Source: Promethearchaeota archaeon (GTDB lineage Archaea; Asgardarchaeota; Lokiarchaeia; Sigyniarchaeales; SOKP01). From it: a stretch of DNA of 35,964 bases. The notes beneath the pieces are model-generated. The model did no database searches. It worked only from the letters and a program-made list of their open reading frames with translations, and was not told the DNA's origin. The stretch covers positions 1-35,964 of the forward strand of contig JAEOTS010000013.1 in assembly GCA_016839745.1 (NCBI GenBank). The letters run 5' to 3'. The position numbers were made by a program, and so were the translations under genes. Of the stretch, positions 7,276 through 15,575 are shown in pieces. Within the stretch, counting starts at the first letter, position 1; every line of letters begins with the position of its first letter.

Positions 7276-9000
7276 TTACATTTGATTTAATATATCTATT
7301 CCTAATATGTCTAATCCAATTTTTATTACGATTTGAACGCATCTTATTAGTAAAAGTCTACTTTTTTCTAATTCTTTATTATCAGATAATACCTGGCATG
7401 AAGAATAAAATGAATTGAAAGCTTGACACAAAGTTAAAAGATATTGAGGGATAAGATGGATGTTGTAATTCAATCTTATAGAATCTAATATTTCTGGGAA
7501 ATAATTTAATTGTTTAACCAAGAAGACCTCTTTATCGTGATTAATTAAGTCCCAATTAACATCCAAACCAATATTTTCTTTGGATTTAGTTAAAATTGAT
7601 TCAATTCTTGCATAACAGTATTGAATATAAGGACCTGTTTCGCCCTCAAATGAAATACTCTCTTTAGGATTGAATATAAATTCGGACTTAGGGTTAAATT
7701 TCAAGATAAAAAACGACAATGCCGCCAAACCAATTGCGTTTGCTCTTTCTTTTTTTTCTTGTTTTGTGAGCTCCGGATATCTTCTATCCACTTCTTCGTA
7801 AGCTAATGTTTGCATTTTATTAATTATATCATCGGCATCTACGACTGTTCCTTCCCTGCTTTTCATTTTTCCTTCTGGTAAATAAACCATACCATATGAA
7901 AGATGAAATTTATCTTCCTTAAACCCAATCAAGTCTAAAACAGCAAATAACTGCTTAAAGTAAAGGTCTTGTTCATTTCCCACCACATAAATCGATTTAT
8001 TGTAATTAAAATCTTCTTTTTTTTGAAATGCTAAGAAAATATCTTGAGTAATATATAACGATGTACCATCTCGTCTCAATAAAATTTTATTTGGTAGGTT
8101 AAATTTCTCTTCTAAGAATGCAATAACAGCACCATCTTCAGTTTTACTAAAAATTCCTTTATCTAATCCTTCAATTATTTTTTCTTTACCCTTCCAATAG
8201 ATATCCGACTCAAAATATTCCTTATCAAAAGACAATTTTAAAGTATTATAAGTTTCTTCGAAACCTTTATAAGCCCAATTGTTCATTTTTTTCCAAAGTG
8301 CTCTGGTTTGTGGATCATTCTCTTCCCATAACCTAAGCAGATCGTATACTTTCTCAATTATCTTACTATCTTTTTGTTCCATTTGAGTGTATTTGACATA
8401 GAAATCTCCTACAAAATGATCCGACTTTTTATCCGGGTCTTTCCCATCTCCCCAATTCTTGTACGCGAACATTGATTTACAGATATGAATGCCTCGATTG
8501 TTGCTTAAATTGACATCAAACACTTTATCTCCTTTATACTTTAAAAGATTCGATAAAGTACGACCTAATAGCATATTCCGGATGTGTCCGAAGTGGAGAG
8601 GCTTATTAGTATTCGGGGAGGGGTATTCTATTACTATTCTTGAAGATTTTGATGTAGAACTTTTTAACTTTTCATATATCCTCCCGTAGTCTTCTTGAAG
8701 AGTAAAAATATTCTGTAAAATTTGTTCTGGCTTCACTCTAAAATTTAAGTAAGGACCCGTTGCTTCGATGCCTTCTAAGTAATTAGGTAACTTCATACTT
8801 TTCTTTAATTCATTAGCTATATCATTGGGTGCTTTCCTTTCAAAGTTTGCGAGCTGAAAACAAGGAAATGCGTAACTAAAATCAAACTCCGGAGGTGGTA
8901 TCTCAACTAAATTCTCTATTTCTTTCACTGAGATACTTGTGATATATTCGCTTAAATATTCGGCAATTGTTTTCTTATCGACGATAATCATTTTTAACAA
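7276..9000 (-). CDS. argS: Arginyl-tRNA synthetase
   Basis: This 574-residue class I synthetase charges tRNA-Arg. It has an N-terminal Add1-like domain (about 1-110), the HIGH-type signature HFGH at 136-139 in PSPNTNKPLHFGHIRN, and a KMSKS-like KMKSREG at 378-384. The alpha-helical anticodon-binding (DALR) domain follows in the last 130 residues, with the ArgS-typical YCYARI segment. The length is normal for the family. TTG at 9000 gives the longest frame, but ATG at 8991 (MIIVDKK) is equally credible because neither has an ideal Shine-Dalgarno site. It is first in a leftward operon with agmatinase and the deoxyhypusine synthase-like gene, linking arginine use in translation with arginine-derived amines. 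It is divergent from a DegT aminotransferase gene. Confidence 0.97.
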   Translation of the reverse strand: MLKMIIVDKKTIAEYLSEYITSISVKEIENLVEIPPPEFDFSYAFPCFQLANFERKAPNDIANELKKSMKLPNYLEGIEATGPYLNFRVKPEQILQNIFTLQEDYGRIYEKLKSSTSKSSRIVIEYPSPNTNKPLHFGHIRNMLLGRTLSNLLKYKGDKVFDVNLSNNRGIHICKSMFAYKNWGDGKDPDKKSDHFVGDFYVKYTQMEQKDSKIIEKVYDLLRLWEENDPQTRALWKKMNNWAYKGFEETYNTLKLSFDKEYFESDIYWKGKEKIIEGLDKGIFSKTEDGAVIAFLEEKFNLPNKILLRRDGTSLYITQDIFLAFQKKEDFNYNKSIYVVGNEQDLYFKQLFAVLDLIGFKEDKFHLSYGMVYLPEGKMKSREGTVVDADDIINKMQTLAYEEVDRRYPELTKQEKKERANAIGLAALSFFILKFNPKSEFIFNPKESISFEGETGPYIQYCYARIESILTKSKENIGLDVNWDLINHDKEVFLVKQLNYFPEILDSIRLNYNIHLIPQYLLTLCQAFNSFYSSCQVLSDNKELEKSRLLLIRCVQIVIKIGLDILGIDILNQM

Positions 9001-9120
9001 AGGAGACAGTTCCTAAATTTAAAATACTTACTGTATGTAACTTTTATCTGTTTTGTTAAATATATTTAGAATAACTCATAAAATTTTTGATATTCTATTA
9101 ATTAAAGGGTTGATTTGTTT

Positions 9121-10335
9121 ATGTCGTTTGAACAAGAAGCGAGAAAAAACTTTCCTAAATGGCCTATCCATAACGATGACGAGATAAATGCTTTAAAGAA
9201 TGTAATAGAATCTGGTGAGTGGTGGTGTGGAGCCCCGGGTGCTCACCAAGGTAATAATGTTTGGGCGTTTCAGGAAGAATTTGCAAAGTTTCAAGATGCG
9301 AAGTACTGTATAGTTGTTTGTAATGGCACCGTTGCTATAGAAGCCGCACTCATGGGATTAAATATCGGTTTCGGTGATGAAGTAGTCGTTTCTGATTATA
9401 CCTTCGTGGCATCAGCTTCAGCAGTAATAGCGACCAATGCAATTCCAATATTTTGCGATATAAATCCCGAAACTTTCGTAATGGATGTTGATAGTATCGA
9501 GAAGCTTATAACGAAAAAAACTAAAGCGATTGTACCTGTTCATTTAGGAGGTAACCCTACTGATATGGAACATTTAATGGAAATTGCTGCTAAACACGAT
9601 TTAAGTGTAGTCGAAGACTGTGCACACGCACATAATTCGGTGTACAAAAACAAAAAAGTTGGAAATTGGGGTAACGCTGGTACGTTTAGTTTTCAAGCCT
9701 CAAAAGTGCTCACAAGTGGAGAGGGTGGGGCAATAATTTGTAATTCTGAAGAATTAGCCGATAAGATTTATTCTTATATTGACTGTGGGAGAAAAAAGAA
9801 TCAATATTTCTATAAGCATTTCTCATATGGAACGAATTATAGAATGACCGAATACCAAGCGGCAGTGTTAAGAGTTCAACTAAAAAAATTCCCAGACCAA
9901 CATAATCTACGAAACGAAAATGCCCAATACTTAATGATGAAATTAAACGATATTGATGGTATAAAAACAATGAAACCGACTCCGGGAACCACTAGGTTAG
10001 GGTGGTACGTGTTTCCTATAGTATTTGAACCTAAGAAGTTTGGAGGTATCACTAAGTCAGAATTTTATAAGAAATTGAACAGATATGGGATTCCTACTGA
10101 CGATTGCTACCCACCTTTACATAGTTTAGATTGCTTCAAAACTATTAATTTAAAAAAAGGAATTGATTATTCTAAGGCTAATTGGGGGGGAGAAAAAAGT
10201 AACGATAGAAATTTCCCAATAGTTTCTGATATTTATTCAAGAAGTATAGAATTCCCCCAGGAAATGTTATTAGCTAACAAAGAAAAATTGGATAATGTAG
10301 TAGACTTTATCAAATCTTTAAAAGAGAAAGATTAA
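9121..10335 (+). CDS. DegT/DnrJ/EryC1/StrS-type PLP aminotransferase
   Basis: This protein of about 404 residues belongs to the sugar-aminotransferase family (fold type I PLP). Seen motifs are CNGTVAIEAAL near 67-77, DYTFVASASAV near 92-102, and VVEDCAHAH near 163-171, where the Asp binds the pyridine nitrogen. FQASKVLTSGEGGA follows near 191-204 with the Schiff-base Lys195. Such enzymes aminate keto-sugars or cyclitols, usually with glutamate or glutamine as donor. ATG at 9121 is chosen over the TTG at 9115; AAAGGG lies upstream. It converges on a Gfo/Idh oxidoreductase with a 9-nt gap. That is a pairing often seen in amino-sugar or aminocyclitol pathways, where the oxidoreductase makes the keto substrate. 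The sugar itself is unknown. Confidence 0.9.
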   Translation: MSFEQEARKNFPKWPIHNDDEINALKNVIESGEWWCGAPGAHQGNNVWAFQEEFAKFQDAKYCIVVCNGTVAIEAALMGLNIGFGDEVVVSDYTFVASASAVIATNAIPIFCDINPETFVMDVDSIEKLITKKTKAIVPVHLGGNPTDMEHLMEIAAKHDLSVVEDCAHAHNSVYKNKKVGNWGNAGTFSFQASKVLTSGEGGAIICNSEELADKIYSYIDCGRKKNQYFYKHFSYGTNYRMTEYQAAVLRVQLKKFPDQHNLRNENAQYLMMKLNDIDGIKTMKPTPGTTRLGWYVFPIVFEPKKFGGITKSEFYKKLNRYGIPTDDCYPPLHSLDCFKTINLKKGIDYSKANWGGEKSNDRNFPIVSDIYSRSIEFPQEMLLANKEKLDNVVDFIKSLKEKD

Positions 10336-10344
10336 GCAGTAAGT

Positions 10345-11388
10345 TTAGACAACTGCTTCTACTTTTTTAGATTTTGCACTTTTATACATTGTCTCAACAA
10401 TATTTAAAATTTTGTAACCGTAATTGCTGCCAGTAAGCGGTTTTTGATTGTTTAACATACAATCAATAAAGTGAGCAATCTCTTGAGGATAACCAAAAGA
10501 CCAGGCCTCAGTAGGTACGGGAAAAGTCCATCCTTTCGTTGTTTCAGCTTTTTCTACAGCATACCCATACCCGTTTTTACTATATACGCTCAATAAATTA
10601 GAAAAAGTTGGTGCTACTTTGATTTGACCTTCAGTGCCAAACAGCTCAAATCGCATGTCATAACCTCCCGGAGCCGTCCACGACTCTTCAATTACTACTT
10701 GAGCACCGTTTTCAAAATAGAGAACTCCAATTGCGTTGTCCTCAACTTCGCATGTTCCAAAAACCCCTCTATCTGGTTTAATGGTCTTAATTTGACAGAA
10801 AACTTCTTTAACTTCACATCCAAGGTACCAAATTAAGCAGGCAATATCGTGCACTCCTAAATCTAAAAGAGCTCCACCCCCAGAAGCTTCTAACTTGTAG
10901 AACCATTTAGAGTGTGGACCTGAATGTTGTTCTTTTCCTCGCCCCATATAAATCTCCCCTAGAGCGCCTTCCGTAATAATTTCTTTGACTTTGCTAAATG
11001 AGGGCGCATACATGTTGTTCTCGCAATAGAAAATTGTCATATTCGAAGATTTTTCAACATTTAACATTTCACTTGCCTCGCTAATGTTTCTAGCTAAAGG
11101 CTTTTCTACCAGCGCGTTTTTTCCTGAGTTTAAAATGTCGCAGGTAACATCTTTATGCAAATTATTTGGAATACAAACAGAAATAGCGTCACATTCCAAT
11201 TTTAGTAAATCTTTATAATCCGTATAGTAGTTATTGATAATGTTATATTTTTTCATTAAACTTATGGCTTCTTCTCTGTTTTTTGACGCTATTCCTATAA
11301 TTTCTACATTTGGTAGTAAGGAATACGAATAACTATGGTGATCTGCAATAAAACCGGACCCAATAATGCCTACTTTTATCTTATTCAT
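10345..11388 (-). CDS. Gfo/Idh/MocA-family NAD(P)-dependent oxidoreductase
   Basis: This 347-residue protein has an N-terminal Rossmann domain (KVGIIGSGFIADHH, residues 5-18), the family-defining EKP at 95-97 and a C-terminal alpha/beta substrate domain. That domain contains GGALLDLGVHDI (171-182), whose Asp and His match the usual catalytic positions. Members oxidise or reduce sugars, inositols and related polyols. The start is firm: ATG at 11388 follows GGAGG by 6 nt. It faces the DegT aminotransferase tail to tail, and the two may serve one amino-sugar route. Upstream, about 70 nt away and on the same strand, is the reductive-dehalogenase-like gene. Substrate cannot be assigned. Confidence 0.9.
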   Translation of the reverse strand: MNKIKVGIIGSGFIADHHSYSYSLLPNVEIIGIASKNREEAISLMKKYNIINNYYTDYKDLLKLECDAISVCIPNNLHKDVTCDILNSGKNALVEKPLARNISEASEMLNVEKSSNMTIFYCENNMYAPSFSKVKEIITEGALGEIYMGRGKEQHSGPHSKWFYKLEASGGGALLDLGVHDIACLIWYLGCEVKEVFCQIKTIKPDRGVFGTCEVEDNAIGVLYFENGAQVVIEESWTAPGGYDMRFELFGTEGQIKVAPTFSNLLSVYSKNGYGYAVEKAETTKGWTFPVPTEAWSFGYPQEIAHFIDCMLNNQKPLTGSNYGYKILNIVETMYKSAKSKKVEAVV

Positions 11389-11405
11389 AACAATCCTCCA
11401 AGAGA
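11389..11405 (-). promoter_or_regulatory. Strong ribosome binding site fixing the Gfo/Idh start
   Basis: Reading leftward, TTGGAGGATTGTT precedes the ATG at 11388, so GGAGG is at 6-nt spacing. This is one of the clearest Shine-Dalgarno sites in the window. It gives the spacing standard used to judge the genes without usual start codons. Confidence 0.7.
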
Positions 11406-11457
11406 AATACTGATTAAATATAATTTTGGTTTTTAAATTTATAATTATAGTTGGATT

Positions 11458-12567
11458 TTACTTCCAGAATTCTGAGGAAGTTTTAAACTTTTTAATTTTG
11501 GAGAAAGGACAAGCAGCAATGCAATTTCCGCAATCACCCGAATTTTCAATCCAATATTCAAAGCACTTTTCTACATCAACATAGTACTTTTTAACGCATG
11601 CATTATTAGAAATCGTAGCCGGTTCAAAAGTGGGGTCCCTTTCTTTTGTAATCGCATCAGTTTCACAAGCCTCAGCGCACATAAAGCACGTTTTACAGAA
11701 TTTTTCTGCTTTTTTAATAAAACTTAAGTTTAAATCGTCAGCAATTAAAGGCATATCGGTAAATACTTTACAAATTCTCACTCTGGAACCATATTCGGGG
11801 GTGAGTAACAATCCATTTCGCCCTAACGCTCCTAAACCCGCATCAATTGCCAGAGGAATACTTAGTGCGGTATCATTACCACATTGAATCGCCCTATATC
11901 CTAAATTCCTTATAAATTCTCCTAAACAAGCGATTGCAAAAGCCATTCTTGAATAACCTACGGCTGCAGCAGCTGAAGCTGGTTGAGCAGGAGCAGTAGA
12001 AATTGCAGTTTCATCCATTTCAATAGCCATAACAATTACTTTATTGATTCCCTTAGGCAAATTAATCGGACTTTCTAATATAGAATTTGAAGCATCCCCT
12101 TTTCTAATCGCTTCTTTTGATTCTGCTTCGCTGGTTGATGCTGGCCTTACAAATCCTGTTTTATAAATCCACTTCTCATTAACATCTGCAATTCCTACCA
12201 GTGATGCTCCATAAAATTTAGCAGCTTTCTTTGTCTTATTTGTAAATGCTTTAACATCTTTAACCGGATATTTTTCTCTCATCCAGTCTACGCCGTATCC
12301 GATATCCATTATCTCTTCTCTATGCCAACTGAAAGCAAAAGGAAATTTCTCATAAACAGTCCATCCTGCTGCAACTAACGCAAAATCAATCCTTGAGTAT
12401 CCGTCTTCACCCGAGCTTATATGATTGTCTATATTATACTCGAACATCTTCCCATAAGTAGGTAACGATTTATCCCATAATCTCCTATAAATCATGTTGT
12501 ACTTCTGCTCGAAGCGATGATAAGAATACTCGTCAATTTCGTAGGGAAAATCTTTTTTTGTTTGCAT
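11458..12567 (-). CDS. Reductive dehalogenase-like corrinoid/iron-sulfur protein
   Basis: This protein of about 369 residues matches the catalytic core of reductive dehalogenases (RdhA) and the related QueG fold. Core blocks are VGYSRMA, RAIQCGND, and GALGRNGLLLTPEYG with RVRICKVFTDMPL. Two ferredoxin-type clusters follow: Cys291-x2-Cys294-x2-Cys297-x3-Cys301, and Cys335 with Cys346-x2-Cys349-x3-Cys353-Pro. No Tat or Sec signal peptide is visible, so it is probably cytosolic, like the catabolic/self-sufficient class. ATG at 12567 is chosen over the TTG at 12585 because AAAAGG lies 6 nt before it. No RdhB-type membrane anchor gene is adjacent. RdhA homologues are known in Lokiarchaeia. The substrate may be an organohalide or a natural corrinoid-reducible compound, and dehalogenation is not proven. 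Confidence 0.8.
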   Translation of the reverse strand: MQTKKDFPYEIDEYSYHRFEQKYNMIYRRLWDKSLPTYGKMFEYNIDNHISSGEDGYSRIDFALVAAGWTVYEKFPFAFSWHREEIMDIGYGVDWMREKYPVKDVKAFTNKTKKAAKFYGASLVGIADVNEKWIYKTGFVRPASTSEAESKEAIRKGDASNSILESPINLPKGINKVIVMAIEMDETAISTAPAQPASAAAAVGYSRMAFAIACLGEFIRNLGYRAIQCGNDTALSIPLAIDAGLGALGRNGLLLTPEYGSRVRICKVFTDMPLIADDLNLSFIKKAEKFCKTCFMCAEACETDAITKERDPTFEPATISNNACVKKYYVDVEKCFEYWIENSGDCGNCIAACPFSKIKKFKTSSEFWK

Positions 12568-12671
12568 CTCAATCCTTTTTCTCAATTAATTTCTTTTTTA
12601 ATCACTTTTTAAAAGAGTATGTTCTATTAAATATTATTTTAACGCATGAAATATAAAATTTTGAGAAGAAA

Positions 12672-12679
12672 TTTATAAG
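12672..12679 (+). promoter_or_regulatory. TATA box of a leaderless transcript (GYD gene)
   Basis: TTTATAAG is centred 27 nt before the ATG at 12702, and a purine-rich GAGAAGAAA precedes it as a BRE-like element. The distance matches an archaeal promoter whose transcript starts at the start codon. No Shine-Dalgarno site is present. Confidence 0.6.
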
Positions 12680-12701
12680 TTAAAGTATCATCTATTTCTC
12701 T

Positions 12702-12995
12702 ATGCCGATATTTATTCTTGCAACTAAACTTCAAAACCCTAATTTAGTAAAAAATCGAAAGGAACACGGTGAAGAATTTTTAAAATTAGTTAAGGATAAA
12801 GTTCCTAATGTTTCATGGATTGCACATTATGCTATATTAGGACCATATGATTTTATAGATATTTTCGAAGCTGAAAACGAACACCAGGCAGCAAAAGTTT
12901 CTTTACTTTCACGTACTGCGGGAGCTGCTTTTGCTGAAAGTTGGACCGCTATCAAATACCCCGAATTTCTTAAATTAGTGGAAGATTTAGAATAA
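12702..12995 (+). CDS. GYD-domain protein
   Basis: This 97-residue protein has a small ferredoxin-like alpha/beta fold. It is recognised as the GYD family by the central ILGPYDFIDIFEAENEHQAA segment (about 45-64), where G-x-YD is the naming motif. The N-terminus starts directly with a beta strand (MPIFILATKL). The biochemical role of the family is unknown; related alpha/beta barrels are often oligomeric ligand-binding or monooxygenase-like. Translation is probably leaderless. The next gene begins 18 nt after its stop, so the two are likely co-transcribed. Confidence 0.85.
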   Translation: MPIFILATKLQNPNLVKNRKEHGEEFLKLVKDKVPNVSWIAHYAILGPYDFIDIFEAENEHQAAKVSLLSRTAGAAFAESWTAIKYPEFLKLVEDLE

Positions 12996-13013
12996 AAGAA
13001 TAGTTGCTCTAAT

Positions 13014-13382
13014 ATGAATAGGTTTATAGTACAAATAGGATCAGGCGTAGATCAGCATGGCCATAATGATGATTGCACTAATGCTGCGATAAAAGCAATA
13101 AAAAATGCTATATCAAATAACTGTCTGACCGGTTTATTAGAGATTTGTGGCTTGAAAGAACCAAAAGATCTTCAAAAAATGGTTGTTCATGTAAAGATTG
13201 GGGTTCCTTATCCTGATAACATTAATGAAGAAAATTTGCTAAAAGCAATTCCATTTGGTACTAAATCGATTGAGATAGAAAAGGGAGGACTAGTTGCAAA
13301 AGGGATAATGATTAAAGAGTTAGACGATTCTTCTGATAAAATAATAGTGTGTAATGCGGCTGTAACGGTATCAATCAGATAA
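13014..13382 (+). CDS. Lin0512-family conserved protein
   Basis: This 122-residue protein resembles the Lin0512 family. It has IGSGVDQHGHNDDCTNAA at about 7-24, a helix ending in ISNNCLTGL, and a strand region with VHVKIGVPYPDNIN near 59-72. The family is widespread and uncharacterised, and shows a short alpha/beta fold built around the His-rich 'G-D-x-HG' loop. It follows the GYD gene by 18 nt and precedes tag by about 37 nt, all on the plus strand, so a three-gene transcript is likely. No function is inferred. Confidence 0.8.
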   Translation: MNRFIVQIGSGVDQHGHNDDCTNAAIKAIKNAISNNCLTGLLEICGLKEPKDLQKMVVHVKIGVPYPDNINEENLLKAIPFGTKSIEIEKGGLVAKGIMIKELDDSSDKIIVCNAAVTVSIR

Positions 13383-13419
13383 TATGGTTTTAACTAATAT
13401 TTAAATGGAGCTATGTATA

Positions 13420-13992
13420 ATGGTGAATAGATGCAAATGGGCAGATTATAATGATCTGATGAAGGAATATCACGACAAAGAATGGGGAGCTCCTCTACAT
13501 GATGACATAAAACTTTACGAGCTTTTAATATTGGAAGGTATGCAAGCTGGCTTAAGTTGGAATACAGTTCTTCAAAAAAGAAATAATTTTAGAAAAGCGT
13601 TTGATAATTTTGATTATAACAAAATCATTAAGTATGGTGAAAAGAAAATTGAGGAGCTATTACAGAATGAAGGAATAATTCGGAACCGATTAAAAATACA
13701 ATCCGTAATCACTAACGCTAAGGCTTTTATCAATGTTCAGGAAGAATTCGGATCTTTTAATAATTATATTTGGAATTTTGTTAACAATAAAGCAATTCAT
13801 AACACATGGAAAAAACTGGAAGAATTACCTCCAAATTCTGATCTCTCTGATAAAATTAGCAAAGATATGAAAAAAAGAGGATTTAAATTTATTGGAACAA
13901 CCATAATTTATGCTTTTTTACAAGCAATTGGAGTTGTAAACGATCATACAAGTGACTGTTTTCGATATAAGGAATTGATCAATTCGTCCTAG
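13420..13992 (+). CDS. tag: DNA-3-methyladenine glycosylase I
   Basis: This protein of about 190 residues excises 3-methyladenine from alkylated DNA. Counting from ATG 13420, the zinc snap is complete with Cys5, His18, His176 and Cys180 (VVNDHTSDC). The base-binding block ILEGMQAGLSWNTVLQKR (about 44-61) includes the Glu of the active pocket. The ATG at 13405 is in frame five codons earlier. The inner ATG is preferred because GGAG lies about 9 nt before it and the protein then begins like E. coli TAG, with Cys near residue 4. It is last in the GYD / Lin0512 / tag row and converges on the glycosidase-like gene with a 2-nt gap. Confidence 0.95.
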   Translation: MVNRCKWADYNDLMKEYHDKEWGAPLHDDIKLYELLILEGMQAGLSWNTVLQKRNNFRKAFDNFDYNKIIKYGEKKIEELLQNEGIIRNRLKIQSVITNAKAFINVQEEFGSFNNYIWNFVNNKAIHNTWKKLEELPPNSDLSDKISKDMKKRGFKFIGTTIIYAFLQAIGVVNDHTSDCFRYKELINSS

Positions 13993-13994
13993 TG

Positions 13995-15296
13995 CTAATT
14001 TAAATTCTCTAAACCAATTTCCTTTTCAGCATATTCTTTTAATGCCATCCATTGAGCGTCAGTAGTTCCAAAATATTTAAAGACTCCAATTCCTAAACCA
14101 AAATCAAACGCTCTCATTTGTTTTAGCATTTCTTGGACGTTACACTCAACTGAGTTTGTAACTGCTAATACAGGACTTTGATATTCGTGGATTCTCTTCT
14201 TCATATTTCTTACAAAATACCAATAAAAGAAGTCACCAACTAAACCCCAAAAGATTCCATCATCTCGAGTGCCTGCTAAATAGGGGTATTCCATAGGAAT
14301 TGACATATCTAAAATGGATGAGAGCTTCTTCCAATCCTGACCATGTCGTTTTAAAGTTACAAGTTTTTTAGGTCCTACCTGGCTATACCATCCTGTAAGG
14401 CAATTTTCATCAATATTCTTCACAGTAGTTTGGACTTTTTTAGCATAATCAGCAATTACATTAGTCTTAAACTCGATCCAGCTATTACTCTTTAAAATTT
14501 TGGCGTCTTCGCCAAAATCCGCTCTGAATTTTTTTACACATCTTGAGCATGTACATACATCTGTAAAAGAACCATCATATCTAATGTAATCTGCTGTAAA
14601 AGCTTTAATTGGGTAATTTTTCACTACTTCTTTGATAAGACTTACTAAATAATCGACATGAGAACTATTAGGACACATAAAACTTTCTGAGAGGATATAG
14701 CCACTGCCTCGTTCACTTCTTTTTTTCCCAATATTATTGTCTTGCTTATTTGTTAAGAAAGGAATTTTCTTTTGGTAATCTTTAAATGAAATCCCTTTAG
14801 GTAAATCAATTCTCATCTCATTTGCATCGTGAGTAGAAATTTCTCCTTTTTGGAATTTTTTTCCAAATTTTTTACCATTTTTTCCATGAATGCTAACTCT
14901 TTCAGGGTGGAGAAAACCTTGATATGCATCATTCATGCTAGTAAAAGACACCATAATATGAATATTTCTATCTTTCCCAGCATCACAGAATTCTCCCAAA
15001 AGATCGCGCTTAATAGGATTCCAGCCCTGACTAGTGTCCCACGTACAGGCACCATCAGTATCCTTTATTACTAATCCAAAAGTATTAAAATGGCACTTTT
15101 CAAGTTTATCCATAACATCGATGACATTTAATTTTTTTTCAGCATACTCGTAGTCAAGTTTTCTAAAACCTACAGGTCCTCTTACCGGCATTAAGCCCAT
15201 TGCAAATATTTTATTAGCACCTAATTTAATACGCAAATTTTTAACTTTGTTATAATCATATGACGTGTACTCAGACCAATGTATTTTAGTATCCAT
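13995..15296 (-). CDS. Putative TIM-barrel glycoside hydrolase-like protein
   Basis: This 433-residue cytosolic protein has no signal peptide. Alternating strands and helices with motifs such as FNTFGLVIKDTDGA (about 90-103), IKAFTADYIRYDG (about 235-247) and DMSIPMEYPYLAG (about 330-342) resemble putative glycoside hydrolase families (GHL types) of the alpha-galactosidase/beta-galactosidase clan. The Asp after TA and the Asp in RYDG sit where barrel-end catalytic acids often lie. Unusual is the CTCSRC cluster just after RYDG, which could bind a metal. The start is good: GGTGA lies 5 nt before the ATG at 15296. The substrate is unknown, and the family call rests on pattern recognition only. 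Confidence 0.55.
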   Translation of the reverse strand: MDTKIHWSEYTSYDYNKVKNLRIKLGANKIFAMGLMPVRGPVGFRKLDYEYAEKKLNVIDVMDKLEKCHFNTFGLVIKDTDGACTWDTSQGWNPIKRDLLGEFCDAGKDRNIHIMVSFTSMNDAYQGFLHPERVSIHGKNGKKFGKKFQKGEISTHDANEMRIDLPKGISFKDYQKKIPFLTNKQDNNIGKKRSERGSGYILSESFMCPNSSHVDYLVSLIKEVVKNYPIKAFTADYIRYDGSFTDVCTCSRCVKKFRADFGEDAKILKSNSWIEFKTNVIADYAKKVQTTVKNIDENCLTGWYSQVGPKKLVTLKRHGQDWKKLSSILDMSIPMEYPYLAGTRDDGIFWGLVGDFFYWYFVRNMKKRIHEYQSPVLAVTNSVECNVQEMLKQMRAFDFGLGIGVFKYFGTTDAQWMALKEYAEKEIGLENLN

Positions 15297-15385
15297 AATT
15301 TCACCAGGTTTCTGATAATTATTTCAAGAAAATAATGTGAAAAAACTATTTGATTTACTTTAATTACTTCAAATCGATAATTTTT

Positions 15386-15401
15386 TAAAAGAATTCTTTT
15401 A
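15386..15401. promoter_or_regulatory. Perfect 16-bp palindrome upstream of second small GTPase
   Basis: TAAAAGAATTCTTTTA is a perfect dyad in the 279-nt divergent spacer between the glycosidase-like gene and the GTPase at 15576. It shares the AAGAATT/AATTCTT half-site with the dyad beside the other GTPase (1704-1718). One such palindrome could occur by chance in a window this AT-rich. Confidence 0.25.
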
Positions 15402-15575
15402 GTTAATTTATTAGATTATTAGAATTTTTAATAATACATTCATTTAAACATTTATATATACTAGACCGATTATTTATAATTGAAATCAAATTAAAATACA
15501 TACTTAACTCATTAAATTATTAAAGCAGACAAAAAAAAAGATTTAAATTCGTGCTTGGAGGAATATTGAACGAAA

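Noticed and set aside
6925..7290. 121-codon plus-strand frame across agmatinase and the argS end
   Set aside because: It is antisense to motif-bearing coding sequence and shows no recognisable domain.
15297..15575. Possible tRNA or structured RNA in the 279-nt spacer before GTPase 2
   Set aside because: It is nearly all A and T, with no cloverleaf arms or conserved tRNA bases; only promoter-like and palindromic elements are seen.
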